A stretch of DNA of 64,000 bases from assembly GCA_963921355.3 (NCBI GenBank), contig OZ001190.1, forward strand, positions 3,596,001-3,660,000, written 5' to 3'. Origin of the DNA: CAWUEZ02 sp963921355. GTDB lineage: Bacteria; Pseudomonadota; Alphaproteobacteria; Thalassobaculales; Thalassobaculaceae. Positions 45,263 to 54,030 of the stretch are shown here, piece by piece. The position numbers and the translations under genes were made by a program. The notes below the pieces were generated by a model. That model did no database searches. It worked only from the letters and a program-made list of their open reading frames with translations, and was not told where the DNA came from. Position 1 is the first letter of the stretch. Each line of letters begins with the position of its first letter.

Positions 45263-47010
45263 GCTGCGTGTCCCGATCCAGTGGTGCCCGACCGCAGGGC
45301 CGCGGTCGCTTGTTCGTCAATAGATCCATCGGCATCGACGGCCACCCGGTAGCGCTGGCGGGCCGCCTCGGCGCTGACGTAGCCCAGGCGCACATCATCG
45401 GCGACGGCTGACGGATCACGGTCCTTGGCGGCGCCGTATCCGCCACCGCCCGGTGTTTCCAGGCGAACCGATTGACCACGCTCAAGGCGGATGCCCACCA
45501 TCTTCGAGGCCATCGGCGGATGCGCACCGCCACCAGGCCCCGGGAACGTGAACCGGTTGAGCGCGGCGGACTCCCCGCCGACGACACCGGGGGGCGCGTG
45601 CCGGCCGCGCTCACCAAACAGGAATGCCTCGGCATTCTCCTCCAGCAGTTCGATCTCGTAGACCGCGCCCAGGCCGCCGCGATGCTTGCCCGGCCCGCCA
45701 GAGTCCGACCGCAATGCCCACTGCCGGAACGCCACCGGGTAGGCTGCTTCCAGGATCTCGAGCGGCGGAATCGTCGCCGTCGAGATCGGTGCGTTGCCAT
45801 GGTTCAGACCGTCCCCGTCGGGATGCCCCCCGTGCCCGCCGCCAAAGAAGCTGAACATGACCCAACGCCGACCGTCCCCGCGATAGCCCGCCAGCGACAA
45901 GGCGTTGATCGTTCCGTATGCGCAGCCGTTGACCCGTTCCGGCGCGGCCTGCGCCAAGGCCTGAAAAGTCAGGTCGATCAGCCGCAGGATGGTCTCGGTG
46001 TAGCCGCCGACCGGACGCGGAGCCGTGGCCGCCAGGATCGAGCCCTCAGGGATCACGAAGTCCACCGGCTCCAGGACCCCCGCATTGGCCGGCACCTCCT
46101 GGAACACATGCTTCATCGCCACGTAGCAAGCCGCCACCGTGGTCGACCGGGCGATGTTGACCGGCCCAAGGCAGGCCGGCGCAGATCCCGTGAAATCGAG
46201 GGTCAGCCGGTCGCCAGAGACGGTGACGGCGAGATCCAGTTCCAGGGCTTCGTCGACGATGCCGTCATTGTCCAGGAAATCCCGAGCCCGATAGGTCCCG
46301 TCCGGGAGGTCGGCGATCTGCGCCCGCATCAAAGTGGCGGCACGGGTCTTGAGTTCCTCGAATGCTGTCGCGACAGTCCCCTCGCCGTACTCGTCCAGCA
46401 GGTCCCGCAACCGCCGCTCGCCGAGTTGCAGGGCGTTGATCTGCCCGTTGAGGTCGCCGTAAAGGCTGTTCGGCAGTCGCGAATTGGCCTGCAGGATGTC
46501 GACGACGTCCTGGCGGAACCGACCGGCTTCGAACAGCTTGACCGGCGGCATCAGGAAGCCCTCCTGGAAGCTCTCGGTCGCGATCGGATTGTAGTTGCCT
46601 GGGACGTTGCCCCCGACATCGTGATAGTGGCCCACAGACGCGAAGTAGCAGAACACCCGGCCGTCCCGGAAAATCGGCTGGACCAGGCGGAAATCCGAAA
46701 GATGGGTACCGCCGTCATAAGGGTCGTTGAAGATGTAGACGTCACCTTCCTGCAGGTCGCCGTCGCGCTTCGCCTTGTCGATCACGGCCTTGACCGCGAA
46801 CGCCATGGCGCCGACGAAGATCGGCAGACCGGACTTGCCCTGGACCAGGGTCTCTCCGGTCTCGGCGTGATACAGCCCATGCGAGGCATCGTGGGCTTCA
46901 GCGATGATCGGATTGAAGGCGCTGCGAAACAGCGTCGCGTCCATTTCATCGGCGATCTGCTCTAGCCGGCCGTTCAACACGGCCAGTGTCACCGGATCAA
47001 TCGTTGCCAT
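45259..47010 (-). CDS. hyuB: Hydantoinase/oxoprolinase subunit B
   Basis: Catalytic partner of HyuA, 583 residues. Typical segments include MDATLFRSAFNPIIAEAHDAS near the N-terminus, IFNDPYDGGTHLSDF, SGSAP-like DFTGSAPACLGPVN, and the C-terminal GGGGYGAAKDRDP. It starts with a 14-base overlap with the upstream lyase gene, so translation is probably coupled. Lengths and motifs are normal. Confidence 0.94.
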   Translation of the reverse strand: MATIDPVTLAVLNGRLEQIADEMDATLFRSAFNPIIAEAHDASHGLYHAETGETLVQGKSGLPIFVGAMAFAVKAVIDKAKRDGDLQEGDVYIFNDPYDGGTHLSDFRLVQPIFRDGRVFCYFASVGHYHDVGGNVPGNYNPIATESFQEGFLMPPVKLFEAGRFRQDVVDILQANSRLPNSLYGDLNGQINALQLGERRLRDLLDEYGEGTVATAFEELKTRAATLMRAQIADLPDGTYRARDFLDNDGIVDEALELDLAVTVSGDRLTLDFTGSAPACLGPVNIARSTTVAACYVAMKHVFQEVPANAGVLEPVDFVIPEGSILAATAPRPVGGYTETILRLIDLTFQALAQAAPERVNGCAYGTINALSLAGYRGDGRRWVMFSFFGGGHGGHPDGDGLNHGNAPISTATIPPLEILEAAYPVAFRQWALRSDSGGPGKHRGGLGAVYEIELLEENAEAFLFGERGRHAPPGVVGGESAALNRFTFPGPGGGAHPPMASKMVGIRLERGQSVRLETPGGGGYGAAKDRDPSAVADDVRLGYVSAEAARQRYRVAVDADGSIDEQATAALRSGTTGSGHAA

Positions 47011-47926
47011 CGGTCCCTGTCCCTTGTTTCACGTCCCCCGTTTCCGCGGCGGCACGCACCGCATCGGCGTCGTAGCGCGCGCCCTCGGCCAGCAGTTCGG
47101 GGGTGCCGAGCACCGCGTTCAGCCCGCTCAGATCCAGCATCCGGTCGCGCCACGGGCCGGTGGTGCCGTGCTGCTTCAGCGACGCCAGATAGGCCTGCAC
47201 GGCCAGCACCATCGCCCGGGCCGTGCCCCCCGGGAAGATCACCACCTTGAAGCCGAGTTCTGCCAGCTGCTCGGTTGAGCGAATCGGCGTCGTCCCACCT
47301 TCGACCATGTTGGCCAGCAACGGGACGCGTCCGGCGAACCGGCGTGCAATCTCCGCCAGTTGGGCATCGTTTTCGGGTGCTTCGACGAACAGCAGATCAA
47401 CCCCGCTCTCGACATAACGTTCAGCGCGATCAAGCGCCGCCTCGAAGCCTTCGACGGCGATCGCGTCGGTGCGGGCCATCACCAGCATGTCCTGGCGGGT
47501 ATCGAGGGCCGCCTGAAGCTTGCCGACCATCTCGTCGGCGGAGACCAGCGCCTTGCCCTGCAGGTGACCGCAGCGCTTGGGCAGCGACTGGTCCTCGAGT
47601 TGCAGCACGTCGGCGCCGGCGCGTTCGTACTCCCGCACGGTGCGCTGGACGTTCAGGGCGTTGCCGTGCCCGTTGTCGCCGTCGACGATCAGCGGAATCG
47701 AGACCCGCTCGCGGATCGCGGTGACCGTGTCGGCGATCTCCCGCCCGCCCATCAGGCCGATATCGGGCCGGCCCAGCCGCGCATAGACCACGCTGGCCCC
47801 GGATATGTAGGCGCACGGGAACCCGGCCTGTTCGACCAGAAGTCCCGTCAGAGCATCCCAGCAACCGGGCGCCAGCACGATTTCCGAGCCGGCCAGTAGC
47901 TGGCGGGCCCGCGCTGTTGTCGACAT
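46997..47926 (-). CDS. Isocitrate lyase/PEP mutase family lyase
   Basis: TIM-barrel enzyme of 309 residues from ATG 47926, with GGAG about 9 bases upstream. It contains IVDGDNGHGNALNVQRTVREYE, then LEDQSLPKRCGHLQGK, where K-R-C-G-H is the lyase signature seen in isocitrate, 2-methylisocitrate and dimethylmalate lyases. A retro-aldol cleavage of a 2-hydroxy acid is thus more likely than phosphonate mutase chemistry. It follows MmgE/PrpD by 4 bases, the same pairing as methylcitrate-cycle-like clusters. Confidence 0.9.
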   Translation of the reverse strand: MSTTARARQLLAGSEIVLAPGCWDALTGLLVEQAGFPCAYISGASVVYARLGRPDIGLMGGREIADTVTAIRERVSIPLIVDGDNGHGNALNVQRTVREYERAGADVLQLEDQSLPKRCGHLQGKALVSADEMVGKLQAALDTRQDMLVMARTDAIAVEGFEAALDRAERYVESGVDLLFVEAPENDAQLAEIARRFAGRVPLLANMVEGGTTPIRSTEQLAELGFKVVIFPGGTARAMVLAVQAYLASLKQHGTTGPWRDRMLDLSGLNAVLGTPELLAEGARYDADAVRAAAETGDVKQGTGTDGND

Positions 47927-47930
47927 CGTT

Positions 47931-49298
47931 CTATTCTCCGGCTGCCGCGAGGCCAAGCGCGTCGAGGCGGCGCGTCAGCGCGTTGATGTCGTCGAGCTCC
48001 TCGAGCCGGAAACAGTCGCCATAGAGCGACCGGGCGACCGGATCGGGCCACACCAATCCGCTCAGCTCCGCGTATTTCCGGTCGAGCTCCTGATCGTCGT
48101 ACGGATCCTCGGTATCACCGCGGTTCGTCTTGGTTTCAGCCTCGAGGACACTGCCATCCAGCAACTCGACCTTGACCCGGGCCGGGCGGAAGTCCGGCAT
48201 CATGGCGGTCAGTTTCGGATCCTCGACCACGTTGACCTTGTCGGCGAAGGCCTGAATCCGGTCGTCCCGCACCTTGTCCCAGGTGAAGCTCTCAACGCCG
48301 CTGCCGGCGTTGATCAGCGTGGTGGCGATGGCGAACGGAACCGAGAACTTGCCGGCCAGCGTGTTCTTCGGGGATGTGTCGGAGAGCTGTGCCGCCAGCG
48401 AGTAGGTCTCCACTGTCACGCGGGCAACCTCATCGGCCGACAGTCCGCCCCTTCGCTCGACGATCGTCGCAAGGGCGTCGAGCGCCCCGTGGTTGTATCG
48501 GCAACAGGCATGGCGCTTGAAGTAGTTGCGGGCGATCTCCCACCGCGAACCGAGTTCGCGGGTCATCTCTTCCGGTTTCCACTCGCTGGAGATCACCGTT
48601 CCCCAGATCGTGGAGAGACCGTCGGCCTCACCCGTCATGCCGCTTTCGACCATCTGCCAGGCCATGATGCCGAGCTGGCCCGAGACGCCTGCGAAGCTGT
48701 TCCGCACGGTCCCACCCTGCAACATGGTCTGACGGCTGGTTGCCAATCCGAGGGTCGAAGCGACGTTGATGGCTTCGCGGACCTGCTCGGGGCCGGCACC
48801 GGCGAGCTTGGCCACCGCGACCGCCGAGCCGACGGTGCCCCAGGTACCGTGCGGGTGCATGGTCGGCAGGATCTTGGCGGCGATGCCGATCCGCGCCCCG
48901 ATCTCGTACCCGAGGACCACCGCCGTCAGTACGTCAGCGCCGGAACAGCCATGTGCCTCGCCCCAGGCCAGAGCAGCAGGCAAAGCGTGGATCCCGGGAT
49001 GCCCGCGGCTGAACTGGTTGCCTTCATCGAGTTCCAAAAAGGTGCCCGCGGTCCCGTTCAGGAACGCGGCCTTGGCCGGCTCGGTGCGCAGGCCGGTCCC
49101 GATCAGGCTCGACGGCCCGCCCGGATCCGGCACGATGCGTGCCCGCAGCCCCTGAACCTCCGGCTCACGGGCGCCGGCGGCGATCGCCGCAAGGGTGTCG
49201 GCGAACACGCGGTGCGCGCGGTCAACCGCTGCGTCGGACAGGTTCTGGATGCGGGTCTCGGCGACGAACTCGGAAACCCTATCGAGATACTCGGTCAT
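47931..49298 (-). CDS. MmgE/PrpD family protein
   Basis: A 455-residue protein of the family that includes 2-methylcitrate dehydratase, aconitate decarboxylase and iminodisuccinate epimerase. N-terminal TRIQNLSDAAVDRAHRVFADT, the central EGNQFSRGHPGIHALPAALA and KRHACCRYNHGALDAL are family features. Paired with an isocitrate-lyase-family enzyme, it may dehydrate or isomerise a carboxylic intermediate. It has a conserved place between the transporter and the lyase in this cassette. Confidence 0.9.
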   Translation of the reverse strand: MTEYLDRVSEFVAETRIQNLSDAAVDRAHRVFADTLAAIAAGAREPEVQGLRARIVPDPGGPSSLIGTGLRTEPAKAAFLNGTAGTFLELDEGNQFSRGHPGIHALPAALAWGEAHGCSGADVLTAVVLGYEIGARIGIAAKILPTMHPHGTWGTVGSAVAVAKLAGAGPEQVREAINVASTLGLATSRQTMLQGGTVRNSFAGVSGQLGIMAWQMVESGMTGEADGLSTIWGTVISSEWKPEEMTRELGSRWEIARNYFKRHACCRYNHGALDALATIVERRGGLSADEVARVTVETYSLAAQLSDTSPKNTLAGKFSVPFAIATTLINAGSGVESFTWDKVRDDRIQAFADKVNVVEDPKLTAMMPDFRPARVKVELLDGSVLEAETKTNRGDTEDPYDDQELDRKYAELSGLVWPDPVARSLYGDCFRLEELDDINALTRRLDALGLAAAGE

Positions 49299-49340
49299 GC
49301 GGCCCTCCTCATGACAAATCCTCCCCTCTTCGCGCCCGGA

Positions 49341-50021
49341 TCATCGGGCTGACATCATGCGACGCTCCAGGCGCGACAGCAGTCGCACCATCGGCCAGAG
49401 AATGATCAGGTAGATCACCGCCGCGGCAATCAGCGGGGTCGCGTTGTATTCGAGACCCTGGGCGATGCGCGCCTCGCGCAGCAGCTCGGGCAGGGCGACG
49501 ACGCTGGCGATCGAGGTCGCCTTGATCAGCTCGATGGTGTTCGAGGTCAGGTCTGGAGCGACGTTGCGCAGCGCCTGCGGCAGGATGACGTAGACCATCG
49601 CCTGCACGCGGCCGAGACCCGTCGAACGTGCCGCCTCCATCTGGCCCCGCGGAATGCTCTCGATCCCGGCGCGGACGATTTCCCCGTAGTAGCTTCCGGA
49701 GTTGAAGGTGAATGCGACCAGCACGGCTCCGAAGGCCGGCACGTCCCATCCGAAGAACGGCAGGCCGTAGACCGTGTAGATCAGCAGCACCAGCGGTGGG
49801 ATCGACCGGAAGAAATCGACGAACACCACGATCGCCCAGTTCACGCCCCGGATATGGAAGCTGTGGACCGTGGCGATGAGGATTCCGGCAAAGAACCCCA
49901 GCGGTACGACGGCCAGGCAGAGTTTGATGGTCATCCACCAGCCGTCCAGCAGCCGGGGGCCCATACGTTCAATCGTCTCCATATTGAAGAAGCTGAACCG
50001 GATGACTTCCCATTCGAGCAT
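49341..50021 (-). CDS. Amino-acid-type ABC transporter permease (second of pair)
   Basis: Polar-amino-acid-family (HEAAA-type) permease of 226 residues with five or so spans. The EAA-type motif appears as GQMEAARSTGLGRVQAMVYVILPQALRNVAPDL, followed by ELIKATSIASVVALPELL. It lies 12 bases after the first permease gene, and the two probably form a heterodimer in the membrane. Confidence 0.92.
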   Translation of the reverse strand: MLEWEVIRFSFFNMETIERMGPRLLDGWWMTIKLCLAVVPLGFFAGILIATVHSFHIRGVNWAIVVFVDFFRSIPPLVLLIYTVYGLPFFGWDVPAFGAVLVAFTFNSGSYYGEIVRAGIESIPRGQMEAARSTGLGRVQAMVYVILPQALRNVAPDLTSNTIELIKATSIASVVALPELLREARIAQGLEYNATPLIAAAVIYLIILWPMVRLLSRLERRMMSAR

Positions 50022-50033
50022 CCCAGCCTCCTC

Positions 50034-50705
50034 TCAACGCTTCCAGGCGTAGCGCGATTCAACCCAGCGCGACGCCATGGTGAGGGGGAAGAAGATCAGC
50101 AGATATCCGATCGCGGCCATGGTCAGCGGCGAGGTGTTGGCAGCATAGGCCAGCGAGGTCTGGGCCACCGTCAGCATCTCTTCCACCGTGACCACGCTGG
50201 CCAGCGCGGTGTTCTTGGTGATCGCGATCGTGCGGTTGGTCAGCGGCGGGATCGTCATACGTATCGCCTGCGGGATAACCACGTAGATCAAGGTCTCGGC
50301 AAACCCGAGACCGGTCGAGCGCGCCGCCTCCCACTGTCCACTGTGCACCGAGGTGATGCCGGCCCAGTAGATCTCCTCGGCGAAGGCGGCCAAGACGCAC
50401 GCCAGCACGACCCAGGCAATGATGAACGCGGTCATGGTGATGCCGATGAACGGCAATCCGAAATAGAAGATGATCAGGACCACCAGCGGTGGCAGCGCCC
50501 GGAACAGGTCGACGAACAGGATGATCAGGAAGTTCACCGGACGGATCTGAAACGCGCGAACGATCGCCAGAAACAGGCCGAGCGCCAGACCGGTGACGAT
50601 CACCGCCGCGGCCAACTGGATCGTGACGACAAAGCCCTGAGCGATGTCCGGCAGATACCGGGCCATGATCTCGAGGTTGAAGAACTGGTCCAGAAAACGG
50701 TCCAC
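50034..50705 (-). CDS. Amino-acid-type ABC transporter permease (first of pair)
   Basis: Inner-membrane permease of 223 residues. Spans include the N-terminal IQLAAAVIVTGLALGLFLAIV and LFRALPPLVVLIIFYFGLPFI; the EAA loop is SGQWEAARSTGLGFAETLIYVVIPQAIRMTIPPLTN. It sits 14 bases downstream of the ATPase gene in the order binding protein, ATPase, permease, permease. Confidence 0.92.
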   Translation of the reverse strand: MDRFLDQFFNLEIMARYLPDIAQGFVVTIQLAAAVIVTGLALGLFLAIVRAFQIRPVNFLIILFVDLFRALPPLVVLIIFYFGLPFIGITMTAFIIAWVVLACVLAAFAEEIYWAGITSVHSGQWEAARSTGLGFAETLIYVVIPQAIRMTIPPLTNRTIAITKNTALASVVTVEEMLTVAQTSLAYAANTSPLTMAAIGYLLIFFPLTMASRWVESRYAWKR

Positions 50706-50719
50706 TGCCGCGTCTCCCG

Positions 50720-51466
50720 TCAGTATCCGGTGACGCTGGTCAGGAAGGCCTTGAGGCGTTCCGAGCGGGGGTTCGTGAAGATCTCTTCCGGCGACCCCTC
50801 CTCGACGACCAGACCGTGATCCATGAAGACCACCCGGTCGGCAGCGTCACGGGCGAACCGCATCTCGTGGCTGACCACCACCATGGTCATGCCGCTTTCC
50901 CGAAGCTCGCACATGACCTCGAGAACCGATCCGACAAGTTCCGGATCCAGCGCTGAGGTCGGTTCGTCGAATAGGACGACGTCCGGTTCCATGGCGATCG
51001 CCCGGGCAATCGCGACGCGCTGCTGCTGACCGCCCGACAGCTCGGTCGGATAGTTGGTGGCCTTCTGATCCAGACCGACGCGTTGCAGGGCCGCATGCGC
51101 CAGATCCTCGGCCTCGCCGCGGCCCATCTTCTTCACCTTGCGGAGCGCCAGCGACACGTTCCCCAGGGCCGACATATGCGGGTACAGATTGAACTGCTGG
51201 AACACCATGCCGATGTGCTGGCGCACCTGATTGATATCGACCCCGCGCCGGGTGATTTCCTCACCGTTGATCCGCACCTCGCCGCTGCTCGGCTGTTCCA
51301 GCAGGTTGCAGCACCGCAGCAGTGTGCTCTTGCCGGAACCCGACGGGCCGATGATGAAAACCAATTCCTGGGGGGCGACGGTCAGATTGACGCCCTTGAG
51401 TGCGTGGAAATCGCCGAATGCCTTATGGATGTCAGACGCCTCGACGACGGGCTGAGCGCTCGCCAT
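50720..51466 (-). CDS. Amino-acid-type ABC transporter ATP-binding protein
   Basis: GlnQ/HisP-type ATPase of about 248 residues from ATG 51466. Walker A is FIIGPSGSGKSTLLRC, Q-loop MVFQQFNLYPHMSAL, signature ELSGGQQQRVAIARAIAM, Walker B VVLFDEPTSALDPE, and H-loop VVSHEM. The frame runs upstream to 51685 into the binding-protein gene but without family character. It pairs with the two permease genes downstream. Confidence 0.95.
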   Translation of the reverse strand: MASAQPVVEASDIHKAFGDFHALKGVNLTVAPQELVFIIGPSGSGKSTLLRCCNLLEQPSSGEVRINGEEITRRGVDINQVRQHIGMVFQQFNLYPHMSALGNVSLALRKVKKMGRGEAEDLAHAALQRVGLDQKATNYPTELSGGQQQRVAIARAIAMEPDVVLFDEPTSALDPELVGSVLEVMCELRESGMTMVVVSHEMRFARDAADRVVFMDHGLVVEEGSPEEIFTNPRSERLKAFLTSVTGY

Positions 51467-51551
51467 GGATCGCCTCGCGGACGACGGCAGGATATGGAGC
51501 AAGAAAGTTGGTACCGGCCGCAGCGCGCGGCCGGTACCGGATACGGTCGGA

Positions 51552-52388
51552 TCAGCTGCAGCCGCTGCCCGAAGCGGTCTCGTCGTAGCCCGGGAAACCC
51601 GGAACACCGATGCCCGGCTCCACCGAGTAGGCCGCACCGCCGGCGATCGGCGGCTGCCCGGTCCACTTCTCGTGGATCTTGGCAATCGTGCCGTCGGCCT
51701 TCATGCACTCGACGATCTTCTCCATCTTGGCGCGCATGTCCGCATTGGAGGGGTCGAATGCGAAGGCGGCGACCCGACCCGAGGAGATCACCAGCTTGGA
51801 CGGCTCAACCAGCGGGTTCTTCTTGGCGGTCCAACCGGCCACCGAGTCACCTGCCAGGTTCGCGTCGGCCCGGCCGGCCGCGACAGCGGCAATGGCATCG
51901 GCGTTCTTACCGAAACGCTCGATCTTCCAGCCGTACTGGTCCTGACGCTGGGTCAGCCACTTGTCGTAGAAGTTGCCCTTGTTGACGGCGATGGTCTTGC
52001 CGGAAAGGTCCTCGAGCTTCTCGACCTGAGGCGCACCCCTCTTGATCAGAAACTGGTAGTTGACCTCGAAATACGGCTCACCGAAGAGCATCTTCTGGGC
52101 GCGCTCTTCGGTCACCGTCGTCGGCGCGATGATCGCCACATACTTGCCGGCCGCAAGGCCCGCGAAGATGCCCGACCATTCCTGGTCGACGATCTCGACC
52201 TCGATCCCCATCCGCTTGGCGATCTCGTTGGTCATGTCAACGTTGTAGCCTTCGACCCCACCGTCGGGAGCCGCCATCACGTGCGGCGCATAGCCAACAT
52301 CGGCCGCCATTTTCACGTCGGCCGCCATAGCCGGGGACGCCGCCAGACCAATGGCGGCAAGCGCCCCAACAATCATCGATGTTCTCAT
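51552..52388 (-). CDS. Amino-acid-type ABC transporter periplasmic binding protein
   Basis: Solute-binding protein of 278 residues from ATG 52388, with GGAGG 6 bases upstream. The signal peptide is MRTSMIVGALAAIGLAASPAMAA. The mature fold is the PBP type 2 fold (VDMTNEIAKRMGIEVEIVDQEWSGIFAGLAAGKY, LEDLSGKTIAVNKGNFYDKWL). An unusual C-terminal tail, GVPGFPGYDETASGSGCS, ends with a near-terminal Cys. The ligand is unknown and presumably is the cassette's substrate. Confidence 0.92.
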   Translation of the reverse strand: MRTSMIVGALAAIGLAASPAMAADVKMAADVGYAPHVMAAPDGGVEGYNVDMTNEIAKRMGIEVEIVDQEWSGIFAGLAAGKYVAIIAPTTVTEERAQKMLFGEPYFEVNYQFLIKRGAPQVEKLEDLSGKTIAVNKGNFYDKWLTQRQDQYGWKIERFGKNADAIAAVAAGRADANLAGDSVAGWTAKKNPLVEPSKLVISSGRVAAFAFDPSNADMRAKMEKIVECMKADGTIAKIHEKWTGQPPIAGGAAYSVEPGIGVPGFPGYDETASGSGCS

Positions 52389-52471
52389 TCGAACCCTCCG
52401 TCTGCTTCCAAGCGCGGCAGGACTGCCGCAGTTTTGTGCGGTGCCCCGTTCTGTTGCGGGGATCGCCACGC

Positions 52472-53371
52472 TCAATCGTCCGCCGTGCCGGTGGCACGCC
52501 AGGCGCCAACGGCGTCGGTGGACGCTCCCATGACCCTCTCGGTCGACCATCCCTCCTCCGCCCGGGATTCCGGGCTTCGCGTCAGAGTCATGGTCAGCCG
52601 GTAAAGGTCGGTTCGGTAAAGAGCCACCAGCAGTTCGATGGCCCGTTCACTCTGGTCCCGCACGATCCGGCGGACCCGCAGCAAAGGTGCGCCGACGTCG
52701 ATCGCCAGTCGCTCGGCAACCACAGTATCGGCCAGGGTGGTCGTCACGGTCTGTTCCGCATGGGTCGGAACCGCACCCGCGCGCTCGAGCAGCGACAGGA
52801 TCGGCGTGGCCGCGAGATCGGCGGCGTCGAAGCTCCGGCCGATCGACTCGGGAACATAGGTGGTCAGATGGGAGAACGGGTCACCGCCGGCCCGCCGCAC
52901 GCGCACGGCACGCTGCACCGGCGCCCCTTCGGCAACGAACAGGGCGGAGGCGACGTCGGGACCGGCCGGGCTGTAGCCGAACTCCAGCACATCGACATCG
53001 GTCTCACCGCCCATGGCGATCAGCGGATCGAACGGCCCGGTCGCCTGCCCCGAGATCCGCGCTGCCGCCACCCCAGGCGCGACCCGGGTCCCACGCCCAC
53101 GTTCCCGTATGACCAGCCCGTCAGCAGCCAATTCATCCAGCGCGCGCTTGGTAGTGATCCGGGACACGCCGTGAAAGGCAGCCAGTTCCTGTTCGCTCGG
53201 CAAGGTACCGTCGGCACCGAATTCGCCGTCCGCGATACGCTGGCGAAGGATCAGGTAAATCTGGTGATAGAGGGGGGAGCGGAAGCGCCCGTGGGCCCCG
53301 GATGCGCCCCCGTCGGGCCGGTACCCCGCTGACCGCGCCGACCGTGTCGGCTTATCGGTGACCCCCTGCAT
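52472..53371 (-). CDS. GntR family transcriptional regulator with UTRA domain (HutC type)
   Basis: 299 residues. The winged-helix domain is at residues 30-105 (FRSPLYHQIYLILRQRIADGEF ... LPSEQELAAFHGVSRITTKRALDELAADGLV). The remaining 170 residues form a UTRA effector domain, which in this family binds small metabolites. It is the first gene of the cassette, so it probably senses the cassette's substrate. ATG 53371 has no ribosome site; the predicted -10 box puts the transcription start only a few bases before it, so the mRNA may be nearly leaderless. Confidence 0.92.
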   Translation of the reverse strand: MQGVTDKPTRSARSAGYRPDGGASGAHGRFRSPLYHQIYLILRQRIADGEFGADGTLPSEQELAAFHGVSRITTKRALDELAADGLVIRERGRGTRVAPGVAAARISGQATGPFDPLIAMGGETDVDVLEFGYSPAGPDVASALFVAEGAPVQRAVRVRRAGGDPFSHLTTYVPESIGRSFDAADLAATPILSLLERAGAVPTHAEQTVTTTLADTVVAERLAIDVGAPLLRVRRIVRDQSERAIELLVALYRTDLYRLTMTLTRSPESRAEEGWSTERVMGASTDAVGAWRATGTADD

Positions 53372-53375
53372 ATTT

Positions 53376-53391
53376 GATATAATATTATATC
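53376..53391. promoter_or_regulatory. Perfect 16-bp palindrome GATATAATATTATATC upstream of gntR
   Basis: A fully symmetrical AT-rich 16-mer, conspicuous in GC-rich surroundings, 4 bases from the GntR start codon. It contains TATAAT on both strands, so a bound repressor would cover the -10 box of the regulator gene. GntR proteins commonly bind palindromes like this and repress themselves. No copy was seen before the other cassette genes. Confidence 0.65.
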
Positions 53392-53499
53392 TTTCAGCAA
53401 ACACAAGCTGAGAATCTTCACGCCATCTCCGTCCGGTGTGCGCCTTGGCCCTTGCGTGCCGCAGGCCCGGTCGGGTATCACGCTGCTCCCGCTCGCAAC

Positions 53500-53573
53500 G
53501 GCCCCGTGGCAGAGTGGCTATGCAGAGGACTGCAAATCCTTGTACATCGGTTCGATTCCGGTCGGGGCCTCCA
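53500..53573 (+). tRNA. tRNA-Cys (GCA)
   Basis: Acceptor stem GGCCCCG pairs with CGGGGCC, with discriminator T and encoded CCA at 53571-53573. The anticodon loop CTGCAAA carries GCA at 53532-53534; T-loop TTCGATTCC is standard. T73 is a known tRNA-Cys identity element. A 14-bp palindrome GCCTTGCGCAAGGC (53596-53609) follows in the spacer. Confidence 0.97.
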
Positions 53574-53641
53574 GCGGCGGCAGGGTGTGACAACCGCCTT
53601 GCGCAAGGCTAGGCGTCGGCGCTATACAGCCCCGTCTCTGG

Positions 53642-53716
53642 TCCCGGGTAGCTCAGTGGTAGAGCGAGCGGCTGTTAACCGCTTGGTCGGGGGTTCGAAT
53701 CCCTCCCCGGGAGCCA
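53642..53716 (+). tRNA. tRNA-Asn (GTT)
   Basis: Acceptor stem TCCCGGG pairs with CCCGGGA, discriminator G, encoded CCA at 53714-53716. The anticodon stem AGCGG/CCGCT holds loop CTGTTAA with GTT at 53674-53676; D-arm AGCTCAGTGGTAGAGC and T-arm GGGTTCGAATCCC are standard. It lies 68 bases after tRNA-Cys on the same strand. The 300 bases after it, to 54030, hold no gene I can support; the part from 53880 is AT-rich. Confidence 0.98.
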
Positions 53717-54030
53717 TTTCCCCAGTCCATCCGCTGTTTTCCGGCTGCCCTGCCGACCCGACGTGACCCACTGGCGCGCGCGGAAAGCCTCCGGTCGTTG
53801 GGATCGGCCCTGACTGCCGGCCTGACTGGGCCGCTTCCGGGGCCTCGGTGCGCGCGGGCTGCCATCCGATCGACCGACGGGGCTCGCGCATAATCTGATT
53901 CAATTTAAAAGAATTGCATTGCAGGGCGCCAGCGATGCGGCAAAAATGACAGATAGTCTTCACAAGAAAAGGTCCTCGGACAGAGGACGTAAAGAACAAA
54001 ATTGAAGGCGTCACATCAAAGAAGCTCTTC

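Noticed and set aside
53622..54014. Minus-strand frame of 130 codons across tRNA-Asn
   Set aside because: Runs through the tRNA and has no family likeness.
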